From Xenococcaceae cyanobacterium MO_167.B27 (lineage in GTDB: Bacteria; Cyanobacteriota; Cyanobacteriia; Cyanobacteriales; Xenococcaceae): a stretch of 64,000 nt of DNA. The stretch is taken from contig JASJCP010000001.1 in NCBI GenBank assembly GCA_030065935.1, positions 62,001 through 126,000 of the forward strand, in the 5' to 3' direction. How positions within the stretch are numbered: the first letter of the stretch is position 1; each line of letters begins with the position of its first letter. The notes beneath the pieces are model-generated. The model did no database searches, was not told where the DNA came from, and saw only the letters and a list, made by a program, of their open reading frames with translations. This document shows positions 36,533-45,136 of this stretch, one piece after another. A program made the translations under genes and the position numbers.

Positions 36533-37606
36533 ATGGCGACACAAAAACAAATTTCCCCCCTACTTCAACTTTTACTGGGTGGAGCTGGTTTTGTAATAAT
36601 CATAATAGGTATGCAAGCAGCTGCCTCAATTGTGAATTCCTTTCTCTTAGCCTTAATTATTGCCATCACCGTAACACCACTCTTACGTTGGCTAATCGAC
36701 AAAAGAGTACCGAAATGGTTGGCACTCTCAGTTACGATTCTAGTGGTGGTACTCACAGGTCTTACCTTCATTGCTTTTCTTGGTGTTTCGGTGGATAAGT
36801 TTCGCGAACTTTTACCTACTTACAAACCCAGACTGATAGAACTCGAACAAGGGTTAACCAGTTTTTTAGCCTCAAAAAACATTGATGCCTCCGACATCTT
36901 TGATCTGGAAATATTTAGCCCAGAAAGCTTTATTCGGGCTATTGCTTTTTTGATTGCCAAATTAGCTGAAGCCTTAAGTGCTTCATTACTGATACTATTT
37001 ATTGTCGCTTTTATGCTAATTGAAGCTCTGGTATTTCCTCTTAAATTAAAGCGTGGATTACATTCTCATAGTATTCTACTGCATAAATTCGCTGAATTTA
37101 TTCTAAGTATCAGAAGCTATGTTTGGATTACAACCTGCACAGGATCGATCGAAGCCATTGCCTATTTGTTTCTGCTGGTCTTGTTTGGTGTCAAGCTAGC
37201 AGTATTTTGGAGTATGTTGTTTTTCTTGCTCAATTTTATTCCTGAGATTGGCTTCTTTCTGGCGGTTATTCCTCCCGTACTGTTGGCACTACTGGAATTA
37301 GGAGCAAGCCAGGCTTTATTAGTTTTCTTGAGTTGTTATCTAATCGATACCATTGCTGATAAAGTAATGAAACCGCGCTTTATGCAGCAAGAATTAGACT
37401 TATCGCCGTTAGTAATTATTCTATCCATTATCTTTTGGGGTTGGGTTTTGGGAGCAACTGGAGTACTTGTTGCCGTTCCTTTAACTTTGATGATTAAAAA
37501 GCTTGTGTTAGAAAGCTCAGAAAACACTCGTTTTCTGGCTATGATGTTGGAGACAAGCCAAACAGACTCTAGTTTAAGCGCTCGCGGGATTCATCCAGAA
37601 GATTAA
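36533..37606 (+). CDS. AI-2E family (PerM/UPF0118) membrane transporter
   Basis: The 357-residue protein has about seven to eight membrane helices in the pattern of the AI-2E transporter family. The N-terminal pair of helices includes FLLALIIAITVTPLLRWL. A soluble loop follows (residues ~85-125). The conserved FLLNFIPEIGFFLAVIPPVLLALLE motif and the C-terminal PRFMQQELDLSPLVIILSI come next, then GVLVAVPLTLMIKKL. Known members export autoinducer-2 or act as Na+/H+ antiporters. The substrate here is not known. It is flanked by direct copies of a ~120-bp repeat. Confidence 0.87.
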   Translation: MATQKQISPLLQLLLGGAGFVIIIIGMQAAASIVNSFLLALIIAITVTPLLRWLIDKRVPKWLALSVTILVVVLTGLTFIAFLGVSVDKFRELLPTYKPRLIELEQGLTSFLASKNIDASDIFDLEIFSPESFIRAIAFLIAKLAEALSASLLILFIVAFMLIEALVFPLKLKRGLHSHSILLHKFAEFILSIRSYVWITTCTGSIEAIAYLFLLVLFGVKLAVFWSMLFFLLNFIPEIGFFLAVIPPVLLALLELGASQALLVFLSCYLIDTIADKVMKPRFMQQELDLSPLVIILSIIFWGWVLGATGVLVAVPLTLMIKKLVLESSENTRFLAMMLETSQTDSSLSARGIHPED

Positions 37607-37722
37607 TTCTCATAATTATCCTTTTAAAAGACTAATAGTGTATAAATTATGAGGTAACATCTAATTTTGATTATTTTCTTAACTCTTAATTTTAGGGGAA
37701 TAAAGTCAATAGAATTAAACTT

Positions 37723-37748
37723 AAACCCCATGGCTTTATGGGTTTTTT
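37723..37748 (+). terminator. hairpin plus T-run downstream of the AI-2E-family gene
   Basis: AAACCC(C)AT pairs with ATGGGTTT across GGCTTT, followed by further T residues. It is 117 bases past the transporter stop. Confidence 0.65.
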
Positions 37749-37884
37749 AGGAGCAAAATATGCCAGGATTCTATCTATTTAATGGGCGAAGCAGGTTGGT
37801 TCAGGACAAGTAATTATCTAATTATATTGATGAAAGCTGCACCAATATTTGATAACCCCATTAACCTTGATGGAGCGCAGATAG

Positions 37885-38008
37885 GAAAAAGTAAGCCAAA
37901 AAATTGACAAGAATCAACTTGATTAAACAATCAGTTTTTCTATAAATAACTAGGATTTAACATAAGTTTTAATAATAGAAAACTCAGAAATGAAGCCTAA
38001 TTTATAGA
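37885..38008. repeat. degenerate ~120-bp repeat, copy 2
   Basis: Partner of 36081-36202; see that entry. Confidence 0.5.
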
Positions 38009-38076
38009 TAGTTTTCCTGTAGGTGTTACCCGAGGAAATATTACTATCAGCGATCGCTCTTTAATTAATGTTTTAG

Positions 38077-38122
38077 GGGACTTGCGCTTTATTAAAATAC
38101 CAGCCTTTTAACTAATTCATTT
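38077..38122. repeat. left arm of the MITE-like element also at 21244-21289
   Basis: Forty-five of 46 bases match 21244-21289. The right inverted arm is absent. A different MITE begins 18 bases downstream. Confidence 0.6.
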
Positions 38123-38140
38123 AATTGTTAGGCTCTTACC

Positions 38141-38318
38141 GGGACTTAGACAAAAAACAACAAGAAAACAGCCTCAAACCTAAGTAGGGCAATGGATATA
38201 CACCAAACCCCAAAAAATCCCTGAAACCCAGGTATATCAAGAAAACAAGTAAATCGAAGTCAAAGCGTTACTGTGTATTGGTTTGAGGCTGTTTTTGACT
38301 AAAAAATGTCTAAGTCCC
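38141..38318. mobile_element. 178-bp MITE with 12-bp terminal inverted repeats
   Basis: The ends are perfect inverted repeats GGGACTTAGACA / TGTCTAAGTCCC. Further in, AACAGCCTCAAACC is inverted as GGTTTGAGGCTGTT. No coding frame is present, so it is non-autonomous. It abuts the remnant of an antitoxin gene. A weaker relative may start at about 48539 (GGACTTAGGCA ... GCCTCAAACC). Confidence 0.75.
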
Positions 38319-38450
38319 ACTAATGGTAATGGCGAGAGTTTATACAAAACTCTTTCTGAGAAAGGGAATCCTCAACTCAATAGCATTCGTAATATTCTTA
38401 ACAACTTAGGGTTTAAATTGGCAGTAGAAGTAAATGCCTCATCTAACTAA
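38319..38450 (+). pseudogene. 3' remnant of an HI1420-type addiction-module antitoxin gene
   Basis: The 43 codons before the TAA read NGESLYKTLSEKGNPQLNSI then RNILNNLGFKLAVEV. This is the conserved C-terminal end of the small helix-turn-helix antitoxins of the HI1420/HigA-like family. The 178-bp MITE replaces everything upstream, so no start codon or HTH start remains. No partner toxin is nearby. Confidence 0.65.
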
Positions 38451-38482
38451 TTCTAGTTTTATAATCAATAAACAACCTTAAA

Positions 38483-38526
38483 TCATATCTTGCACCTCGA
38501 TTCCCGACCGCCTAAAACTGAAGTTT
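38483..38526. repeat. 44-bp intergenic repeat, inverted copy at 63304-63347
   Basis: The segment containing 'tcttgcacctcgat' and 'accgcctaaaactgaag' recurs as its reverse complement near the window end with a few changes. A hairpin AAGTCCTC-TTGA-GAGGACTT follows at about 38564-38583. Confidence 0.6.
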
Positions 38527-38797
38527 CAGGCTAATACAATAAGTCTATTAAAACTAAATTGAAGTCCTCTTGAGAGGACTTGAGGTATTAGCCAAGAAAT
38601 TTATTTCTTGGTGATTTATCGCTTGGTAATTACCTAACTAATAGTTTGTCTTAAACTTTGGCTATTGCAAATATAGAAAAGTTGATAAAACTTGATATCT
38701 TGGGCGGTTCAAAGTTATCAGAAAATATTACCAATGAGAATTAACCACAGGTTATAACAGAGAAGCAGAAATTTTTGACTATATTAAGGTTGCTTCT

Positions 38798-39325
38798 GTG
38801 AAAATGAAATATAAAAATTACTTGGTTTTAACAATACTGACATTTTTAAGCGTTGTCTCGGTTTCACCAGCAATAGCTCAACCAACTCTTGTTTCTAACT
38901 CTAGTCTGCAACAGCACAATTTATTACAACAGGGAAAACAACTATATGATCGCGGACAATTCGCTGCTGCTGCTAAAATTTGGGAACAAGCGCAGCAAAA
39001 ATATACTCAAAACCAGCAAATAACTAATTTAATTCATAGTAATAATTATTTGGCTACGGTTTATCAAGACTTGGGAGATTGGAATAAAGCCCAAGCAGCG
39101 ATCGCCGAAAACTTAGACCTCATTGAAAAATTACAGCACCAGGTAACAAGACGCAATACTAATAATTCTCCTTTGCTTCAAGCCCAGACTCTCAACACCC
39201 AGGGTAGTTTACAACTTAAACAGGGTAATGGGGAGTCCGCATTTAATACTTGGCAACAAACTGAAGCTATATATCGCCCATTCCCCATTCCCCAGTCCCC
39301 ATTCCCTATTCCCTATTCCCTTTAA
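38798..39325 (+). CDS. exported TPR-containing protein, probably the truncated N-terminus of a CHAT/TPR protein
   Basis: The protein has a signal peptide ([21 protein letters not shown]) followed by TPR-like helices ([63 protein letters not shown]). This beginning is typical of the large cyanobacterial TPR-CHAT proteins. The last ~17 codons ([16 protein letters not shown]) are a translation of the 'cattccccattcccta' intergenic repeat. The gene therefore seems to have been cut short by repeat DNA, and it is probably non-functional or a truncated remnant. Confidence 0.6.
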   Translation: MKMKYKNYLVLTILTFLSVVSVSPAIAQPTLVSNSSLQQHNLLQQGKQLYDRGQFAAAAKIWEQAQQKYTQNQQITNLIHSNNYLATVYQDLGDWNKAQAAIAENLDLIEKLQHQVTRRNTNNSPLLQAQTLNTQGSLQLKQGNGESAFNTWQQTEAIYRPFPIPQSPFPIPYSL

Positions 39326-39330
39326 AGCTG

Positions 39331-39972
39331 ATGAAGTGCATCTTATTCTACAAACCCTATGAAGTTCTATGTCAATTTACAGACAATAACCATGAAGTCA
39401 CAAAGCGCAAAACTTTAAAGGATTATATTCATATACCTGAAATTTATCCTGTAGGCAGACTAGATAAGGATAGCGAAGGTCTTTTATTGTTGACAGATAA
39501 TGGCAGACTGCAACATCGTTTAGCACATCGTAAATTTGCCCATCCTCGTACTTATTGGGTACAAGTAGAAAGAATACCCGACGCAACAGCATTAAACAAA
39601 CTGCGAGAAGGAGTAGTTCTCAAAGACTATCGGACTCGCAAAGCTTCAGTCAAAATTTTGCCTCAAGAGCCTAATTTACCTCCGAGAAATCCTCCTATTC
39701 GTTACCGTAAAAATGTTCCTACTTGCTGGTTAGAAATTACCCTTACTGAAGGACGTAATCGACAAGTAAGACGGATGACTGCTGCTGTAGGTTTTCCCAC
39801 TCTGAGACTGGTTAGGGTAAAAATTAGTATTAAGATTTGTAAGAGTCAAAACAATTCTCAACAAAGCAAAATTGCACCGCGCTCACACCATTTTTCTCTT
39901 GAACCCCTCCAGCCAGGGGAATACCGAGAATTAACTTATCAGGAAAAAACGATACTGCAAAAACTGCTCTAG
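39331..39972 (+). CDS. RsuA/RluB/E-family 23S rRNA pseudouridine synthase (RluE-like)
   Basis: The protein lacks an S4 domain and begins directly with the catalytic domain ([17 protein letters not shown]). The catalytic Asp lies in [20 protein letters not shown], followed by RTYWVQVE and the RNA-binding [22 protein letters not shown]. This pattern is closest to RluE, which isomerises a uridine in 23S rRNA helix 90. The exact target is inferred from similarity. It starts 5 bases after the stop of the truncated TPR gene. Confidence 0.87.
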   Translation: MKCILFYKPYEVLCQFTDNNHEVTKRKTLKDYIHIPEIYPVGRLDKDSEGLLLLTDNGRLQHRLAHRKFAHPRTYWVQVERIPDATALNKLREGVVLKDYRTRKASVKILPQEPNLPPRNPPIRYRKNVPTCWLEITLTEGRNRQVRRMTAAVGFPTLRLVRVKISIKICKSQNNSQQSKIAPRSHHFSLEPLQPGEYRELTYQEKTILQKLL

Positions 39973-40184
39973 ATACAAAAGTTAAAATTTAAGCTCTAAA
40001 ATCTTTGCAAAAGTTTTCATTTTTAAACTAAAGAAATATATTTATAAAATTAGCAAAATATATTCAAAAAAATTAACTAAAAAGTACGTCTCAATTCAAA
40101 GAGATGTAAATATACTGAAATGTAAGGCACAATACAATTTGTCCAAAATTCAATTACAGTAAAATTCACCCATTAACAATAACA

Positions 40185-41267
40185 ATGACTACTACTTTAG
40201 GTAAAGACCAAAGTTACAGTTTGTGGGAGCGTTTTTGTCAGTGGATTACTAGTACCAATAACCGCATTTATGTAGGGTGGTTTGGTGTATTAATGATTCC
40301 CTGCTTGCTCGCTGCAACTATCTGTTTCATTATTGCTTTCATCGCTGCTCCTCCTGTCGATATCGACGGAATCCGCGAACCCGTAGCTGGCTCTCTTCTT
40401 TATGGCAACAACATCATTTCTGGTGCGGTTGTTCCTTCTTCTAACGCCATTGGCTTGCACTTTTATCCCATTTGGGAAGCAGCTTCCCTTGATGAGTGGT
40501 TATATAACGGTGGCCCTTATCAGCTAGTAGTCTTCCATTTTCTTATTGGTGTATTCTGCTGGATGGGTCGTCAGTGGGAACTATCCTTCCGTTTAGGTAT
40601 GCGCCCGTGGATTTGTGTTGCATACTCTGCACCTGTATCTGCTGCATCCGCAGTATTCCTAATCTACCCCCTCGGACAAGGTTCTTTCTCTGATGGTATG
40701 CCTTTAGGAATCAGTGGTACTTTCAACTTTATGTTAGTCTTCCAAGCTGAACACAATATCCTGATGCACCCATTCCATATGTTGGGTGTAGCTGGTGTTT
40801 TTGGTGGCGCACTATTCTCCGCTATGCACGGAAGCTTAGTAACTTCTTCTTTAGTACGAGAAACTACTGAAACTGAATCTCAAAACTATGGATATAAATT
40901 CGGTCAAGAAGAAGAAACTTATAACATCGTTGCAGCCCACGGCTATTTTGGTCGTCTCATCTTCCAATATGCTTCTTTTAACAACAGTCGTTCCTTACAC
41001 TTCTTCTTAGGTGCATGGCCCGTAATTGGTATTTGGTTTACTGCGATGGGTATTTCCACTATGGCATTTAACCTCAACGGCTTTAACTTTAACCAATCTA
41101 TCCTTGATTCTCAAGGTCGTGTAGTGAATACTTGGGCAGATGTTTTAAACCGTGCTAACCTCGGTTTTGAAGTAATGCACGAGCGTAATGCTCACAACTT
41201 CCCCTTAGATTTAGCTACTGGTGCAACTACTCCTGTGGCAATAAGCGCTCCTGCTATTAATGGTTAG
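40185..41267 (+). CDS. psbA: photosystem II D1 protein
   Basis: The 360-residue D1 protein binds the primary donor chlorophylls, pheophytin, QB and most of the Mn4CaO5 cluster in the thylakoid membrane. All key residues are present: Tyr161, Asp170, Glu189, His190, His198, His215, Ser264, His272, His332, Glu333, His337, Asp342 and Ala344, with the processed tail from residue 345 on. Residue 130 is Gln (GRQWELSFR), as in the standard D1 of strains such as Synechocystis, rather than Glu. The gene is monocistronic, with an AT-rich leader of about 200 bases and no clear Shine-Dalgarno. Confidence 0.98.
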   Translation: MTTTLGKDQSYSLWERFCQWITSTNNRIYVGWFGVLMIPCLLAATICFIIAFIAAPPVDIDGIREPVAGSLLYGNNIISGAVVPSSNAIGLHFYPIWEAASLDEWLYNGGPYQLVVFHFLIGVFCWMGRQWELSFRLGMRPWICVAYSAPVSAASAVFLIYPLGQGSFSDGMPLGISGTFNFMLVFQAEHNILMHPFHMLGVAGVFGGALFSAMHGSLVTSSLVRETTETESQNYGYKFGQEEETYNIVAAHGYFGRLIFQYASFNNSRSLHFFLGAWPVIGIWFTAMGISTMAFNLNGFNFNQSILDSQGRVVNTWADVLNRANLGFEVMHERNAHNFPLDLATGATTPVAISAPAING

Positions 41268-41380
41268 GTAAGAAGTAGGAATGAGGATTTAAGCCTAAAC
41301 TGTAAACAATTTTTGTTACTGCTTCATTCCTTACAAGTTGCCTGATAGTTCATCTTCTTTTGTGAAACATAAATCAACAT

Positions 41381-41421
41381 AAACGCCTCTCCTGAGATAT
41401 TTCAAGAAAGGCGTTTTTTAA
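41381..41421 (+). terminator. psbA terminator hairpin, near-duplicate of 42501-42539
   Basis: ACGCCT ... AGGCGT closes a stem around 'ctcctgagatatttcaagaa', followed by six T residues. The same hairpin with only a few changes recurs 1.12 kb downstream. The two flank a degenerate adhesin fragment and an unknown gene. Confidence 0.8.
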
Positions 41422-41649
41422 TTACTGTTTGTACTGCTGTTTTTGATAGTTAAGTTTGGCTTCATCTAGAGACATAGGCTAGTGTGGCAAAGACAAAAAT
41501 TCGATAGCTCACTATAAAGATTGTTCCAGAGAGAGCCTAGAAAATGACTCTATTGAACAATAAAGGTTTTTTTCAAGCTAAAACTGGTAAGATTACAGAG
41601 AATAAAGCTGATAAATTTTGTCTTCTGTCGTAGTTTATCCCCAAAAAGA

Positions 41650-41946
41650 ATGTCTCTTCTTCAGAGTTGACCCTCTGTCTTGTCCTTGCTTTTTCTTGCC
41701 ACCATCAATGGAGGAATTTCTCAAGCACAGATAACTCCAGATGGTAGGATTCCTACTGTAGTTGAAAATTTAGGAAATATGGACAAAATCACTGGTGGCG
41801 AAAGAGTTGGGAATAACCTCTTTCACAGCTTTGAGCAGTTTTCTGTCCCCGCAGGGAGGTCAGCAATTTTTGAGAATGCTGCGGATATTCAAAACATATT
41901 TACTCGCATTACAGGGAATAACGCTTCTCTTATTGATGGGCGTTAG
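41650..41946 (+). pseudogene. truncated two-partner-secretion adhesin (filamentous haemagglutinin N-terminal domain)
   Basis: From an ATG at 41650 one frame gives a signal peptide interrupted by an in-frame TGA (41668-41670). It then reads LSLLFLATINGGISQAQITPD, followed by the TPS-domain motifs GERVGNNLFHSFEQFSVPAG, RSAIFENAADIQNIFTRITG and NNASLIDG, and a TAG at 41944. Intact TpsA adhesins run to more than 700 residues, so only the first ~90 are left. The stop overlaps the GTG of the next frame. Confidence 0.8.
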
Positions 41947-42437
41947 TGCATTTAACATCTGAAAATAATATTAAGTCTATTCAGAGAAATGGCATAAAAA
42001 TACTACATTATAAAAATTGGAAATCTCCAGGTGTATATGCAATGCCTGTTGTTAGAAATTTCTATATTTCTCATCAATGGTTACGGGAACTAAAAATGTT
42101 TGGACAAAGAACTTTTTATGGAGTTTATTTTCGTATCCCTGATGAGGAAATAGTATTAGTCGGTCACTACAATAATCACTCCATTGAAATGAAAGCTAGT
42201 GAGGTAGTTGCTCTGATAGAAAATCATGATAATGCAGAAGGTTATCAGGTAATAGTGCCTAGAAAAATCAACAATAAGGAAATACATAAAATCAAGTATT
42301 TACCGCAGGTTTTGGGTTGGAGATATCAACCTGGAGCGCATAAATTAGATTATTGTGGTTGTCTTGTTTGCACGCGACCTGGAACAATTCGTTCTCGAAA
42401 GAAAAATCTAAAATGGGAAGAAGAGCAAGGGAATTAA
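41946..42437 (+). CDS. hypothetical protein with ADP-ribosyltransferase-like N-terminal motif
   Basis: The frame opens right after the adhesin remnant and may start at the GTG at 41946 (TAGTG overlap). The N-terminus reads VHLTSENNIKSIQRNGI, like the His-x-Thr start of some ART-fold proteins such as DarT-like enzymes. Later come GVYAMPVVRNFYISHQWLRE, GVYFRIPDEEIVLVGHYN and a C-terminal PQVLGWRYQPGAHKLDYC with CGCLVC, a possible zinc site. I believe similar stand-alone proteins are widespread but unnamed. ART activity is only a suggestion. The original start may have been lost at the junction. Confidence 0.5.
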   Translation: MHLTSENNIKSIQRNGIKILHYKNWKSPGVYAMPVVRNFYISHQWLRELKMFGQRTFYGVYFRIPDEEIVLVGHYNNHSIEMKASEVVALIENHDNAEGYQVIVPRKINNKEIHKIKYLPQVLGWRYQPGAHKLDYCGCLVCTRPGTIRSRKKNLKWEEEQGN

Positions 42438-42500
42438 GATAAATTCAATAAATGGTATCTAATAGTCTTTAGACATAATTTTAACTTGTGCCTAAAATAA

Positions 42501-42539
42501 AATGCCTCTCCTGAGATACTCAAGAAAGGCGTTTTTGTA
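42501..42539. terminator. bidirectional terminator shared by 41946-42437 gene and rpmA
   Basis: The hairpin 'atgcctctcctgag...ctcaagaaaggcgt' has an A-run before and a T-run after, so it can work in both directions. It lies 15 bases past rpmA on the minus strand. It is a near copy of 41381-41421. Confidence 0.8.
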
Positions 42540-42553
42540 GATTGTATTAGGTA

Positions 42554-42823
42554 TTAAGCTGTAGCTTCTGCAACGGGATAGACGCTGATTTTTTGTTGTC
42601 CTCTTTTTCTGTACTCAAATTTCACTACACCTTCAATGAGAGCAAAGAGAGTGTCATCACTACCGCGACCCACATTGTTCCCAGGATGGAATTTAGTTCC
42701 TCTTTGGCGAACTAGAATGCTACCAGCAGTGACTTTTTGACCGCCATAGCGTTTTACTCCTAGTCTTTTAGAGTTCGAGTCACGACCGTTACGGGTACTA
42801 CCTGTTCCTTTCTTATGAGCCAT
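42554..42823 (-). CDS. rpmA: 50S ribosomal protein L27
   Basis: The sequence is unmistakable L27: [41 protein letters not shown] and [20 protein letters not shown]. The protein reaches toward the peptidyl-transferase centre of the large subunit. It lies 34 bases downstream of rplU in the usual bacterial order. A Shine-Dalgarno (aaggag) is visible on the minus strand before the ATG. Confidence 0.97.
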   Translation of the reverse strand: MAHKKGTGSTRNGRDSNSKRLGVKRYGGQKVTAGSILVRQRGTKFHPGNNVGRGSDDTLFALIEGVVKFEYRKRGQQKISVYPVAEATA

Positions 42824-42857
42824 GTTGTTTTTCTCCTTAATATTTTTATAGTTGGGT

Positions 42858-43250
42858 TTATTCTGTTACCACTTCTACAGGTGCTTCTACTACTTCTTCT
42901 TCGGTGGTATTGGCAAAAGAAGCTAGGGCTGAACCACCCATGTTAATAGAATTCACCATGAAACGGGTAATTTCTTGACGATGTCCCCGTTTTTTGCGAG
43001 TTTTCTTTTTGGGCTGCATCTTATAGACGATGACTTTTTTGCCACGAAGATGCTGCATTATTGTTCCTTCTACTGTAGCTCCATCAATGTAGGGCTGACC
43101 TACAGTGATTTCGTTGTCGTGATTGATCAATAAAACTTTATCTATAGTGTAATTAGATTCGGGGTCTGCATGGAGCAATTCTATATCGTAAAAGCGACCT
43201 GGTTCGACTTTGAGTTGTTTCCCACCAGTTTCAATAATTGCGTAAGTCAT
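42858..43250 (-). CDS. rplU: 50S ribosomal protein L21
   Basis: L21 is recognised by [20 protein letters not shown], the central [16 protein letters not shown] and the basic motif [20 protein letters not shown] followed by [10 protein letters not shown]-terminal acidic tail ([16 protein letters not shown]) is longer than in E. coli, as often seen in cyanobacteria. It is the first gene of the rplU-rpmA operon, with its promoter in the 470-bp gap shared with miaB. Confidence 0.96.
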   Translation of the reverse strand: MTYAIIETGGKQLKVEPGRFYDIELLHADPESNYTIDKVLLINHDNEITVGQPYIDGATVEGTIMQHLRGKKVIVYKMQPKKKTRKKRGHRQEITRFMVNSINMGGSALASFANTTEEEVVEAPVEVVTE

Positions 43251-43719
43251 AATGATTGTTTAGAAGTAAAGTTGCCGTACGGGTAGCCAACACCAGTTTT
43301 TTGGGTTTCGATTTAGCTCGATCGCCTATTATTTTAGAGATGGCATTTTGAGGTTCTAACCCGATCCGAGCAGGATTAGACACACAATCTATAATTATCC
43401 AGAATTATAGAGTATCTTGTCAATAAAAGGATGAGGAATAAAGGATGAAAGATGAGGTATGGTTTCGCCCAAAGCTCTTACTCCTCGGGAGTTGGGCTTG
43501 AAAACTAAGGTTAGTAAATTTAGACAAGACAACCAGAGTCTATATTAAGCGGGCTTTCCTAGAACAACTGACCCTAGTGACTGATGCAGAAATGGTATAA
43601 TTATATACTCTTGCACCAAATCAAAAAATGTTTGAGAAAGACCGAATGTAAGGGCGCGGGTTTCCTTACGCGGTTACAGAATATAAAAAATTTTATCGAT
43701 AAACGCGATCGCATTTATT
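43251..43719. other. divergent intergenic region between rplU and miaB
   Basis: No gene is seen. It holds a 'gatgaggaataaaggatgaaag' repeat (about 43430-43460) and, at 43648-43670, the reverse complement of the repeat at 16766-16786. Promoters for both flanking genes should lie here. Confidence 0.5.
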
Positions 43720-45057
43720 ATGGATACAGTCAGTAAAAAATACAATATAGTTACTTTCGGATGTCAGATGAATAAAGCTGACTCAGAACGCATGGCTGGC
43801 ATACTGGATACTATGGGTTTTGAGTGGGTAGAAGAGCCAGAAAAAGCCGATCTAGTTCTCTATAATACTTGCACGATTCGGGATAATGCAGAACAAAAGG
43901 TATATTCTTATCTAGGCAGACAAGCTAAACGCAAACATCAACAACCTGACCTTACTTTAGTGGTAGCTGGATGTGTGGCGCAACAAGAAGGAGAAAAGCT
44001 ATTAAGGCGTGTACCTGAGTTAGACTTGGTGATGGGACCTCAACACGCTAACCGTTTAGAAGATTTACTGCAACAGGTATTTGATGGTAATCAGGTAGTT
44101 GCTACTGAACCCATACATATAGTAGAAGATATTACTAAACCCCGTCGGGATAGTAAAGTTACTGCTTGGGTCAATATTATCTATGGTTGTAACGAAAGAT
44201 GCAGTTATTGTGTCGTACCCAATGTTCGGGGAGTAGAACAGTCTCGCACTCCTGAAGCTATTAAAGCAGAAATGGAAGAATTAGGCAGACAGGGTTATAA
44301 AGAGATTACCCTACTGGGACAAAATATTGATGCTTATGGTAGAGACTTACCAGGAAGCACCCCCGAAGGAAGACATCAACACACCCTTACAGACTTACTC
44401 TACTACGTTCATGATGTCCCAGGAGTTGAGCGTATTCGTTTTGCTACTAGTCATCCCCGTTACTTTACCGAAAGACTGATTAAAGCTTGTAAAGAATTAC
44501 CCAAGGTTTGCGAACATTTCCATATTCCTTTTCAGTCAGGAGATAACGAAATATTAAAGGCGATGAAGCGCGGTTACACCCATGAAAAATATCGTCGTAT
44601 CATTGATAAAATTCGGGAATATATGCCTGATGCTGCTATTAGTGCTGATGCGATAGTGGGTTTTCCTGGGGAAACAGAAGAACAGTTTGAAAATACCCTC
44701 AAGTTAGTAGATGATATTGGTTTCGACCAGTTAAATACTGCTGCTTATTCTCCTCGTCCTGGTACTCCTGCTGCAATATGGGATAATCAATTAAGTGAAG
44801 ATGTAAAAAGCGATCGCTTACAAAGATTAAACCATTTAGTAGCCACAAAAGCAGCGGAGCGATCAGCGCGTTATCAAGATAGAGTTGAAGAAGTATTAGT
44901 AGAAGACCAAAACCCGAAAAATCTTACTCAAGTTATGGGTAGAACTAGAGGTAATCGTTTAACTTTCTTTGATGGCAATATTGAGGAGTTAAAAGGAAAA
45001 GTAGTTAAAGTCAAAATTACTGAAGCTCGTGCTTTTAGCTTAACTGGAGTACTATAG
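43720..45057 (+). CDS. miaB: tRNA-2-methylthio-N6-dimethylallyladenosine synthase
   Basis: MiaB is a radical-SAM methylthiotransferase that modifies A37 of tRNAs reading UNN codons. The N-terminal UPF0004 domain carries cluster cysteines ([38 protein letters not shown]). The radical-SAM motif is [17 protein letters not shown], and the C-terminal TRAM domain includes [13 protein letters not shown]. The length of 445 residues is typical. It is a single gene followed by the insertion element on the other strand. Confidence 0.96.
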   Translation: MDTVSKKYNIVTFGCQMNKADSERMAGILDTMGFEWVEEPEKADLVLYNTCTIRDNAEQKVYSYLGRQAKRKHQQPDLTLVVAGCVAQQEGEKLLRRVPELDLVMGPQHANRLEDLLQQVFDGNQVVATEPIHIVEDITKPRRDSKVTAWVNIIYGCNERCSYCVVPNVRGVEQSRTPEAIKAEMEELGRQGYKEITLLGQNIDAYGRDLPGSTPEGRHQHTLTDLLYYVHDVPGVERIRFATSHPRYFTERLIKACKELPKVCEHFHIPFQSGDNEILKAMKRGYTHEKYRRIIDKIREYMPDAAISADAIVGFPGETEEQFENTLKLVDDIGFDQLNTAAYSPRPGTPAAIWDNQLSEDVKSDRLQRLNHLVATKAAERSARYQDRVEEVLVEDQNPKNLTQVMGRTRGNRLTFFDGNIEELKGKVVKVKITEARAFSLTGVL

Positions 45058-45136
45058 CAAAAAAACTCAATTTTTAAATTTCTAGGATAATATTTCACCA
45101 ATGCGCCCACTACTCACGGATTAGCTTTATAAGTTG

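Larger units (their letters stand above)
37607..38797. other. 1.2-kb intergenic region of decayed fragments and mobile repeats
   Basis: It contains a terminator, repeat copies, a MITE and an antitoxin remnant, each listed separately. A short stretch near 38012-38080 translates to FPVGVTRGNITISDRSLINVLG, which looks like a scrap of a filamentous-haemagglutinin-type adhesin. No intact gene is present. Confidence 0.55.
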
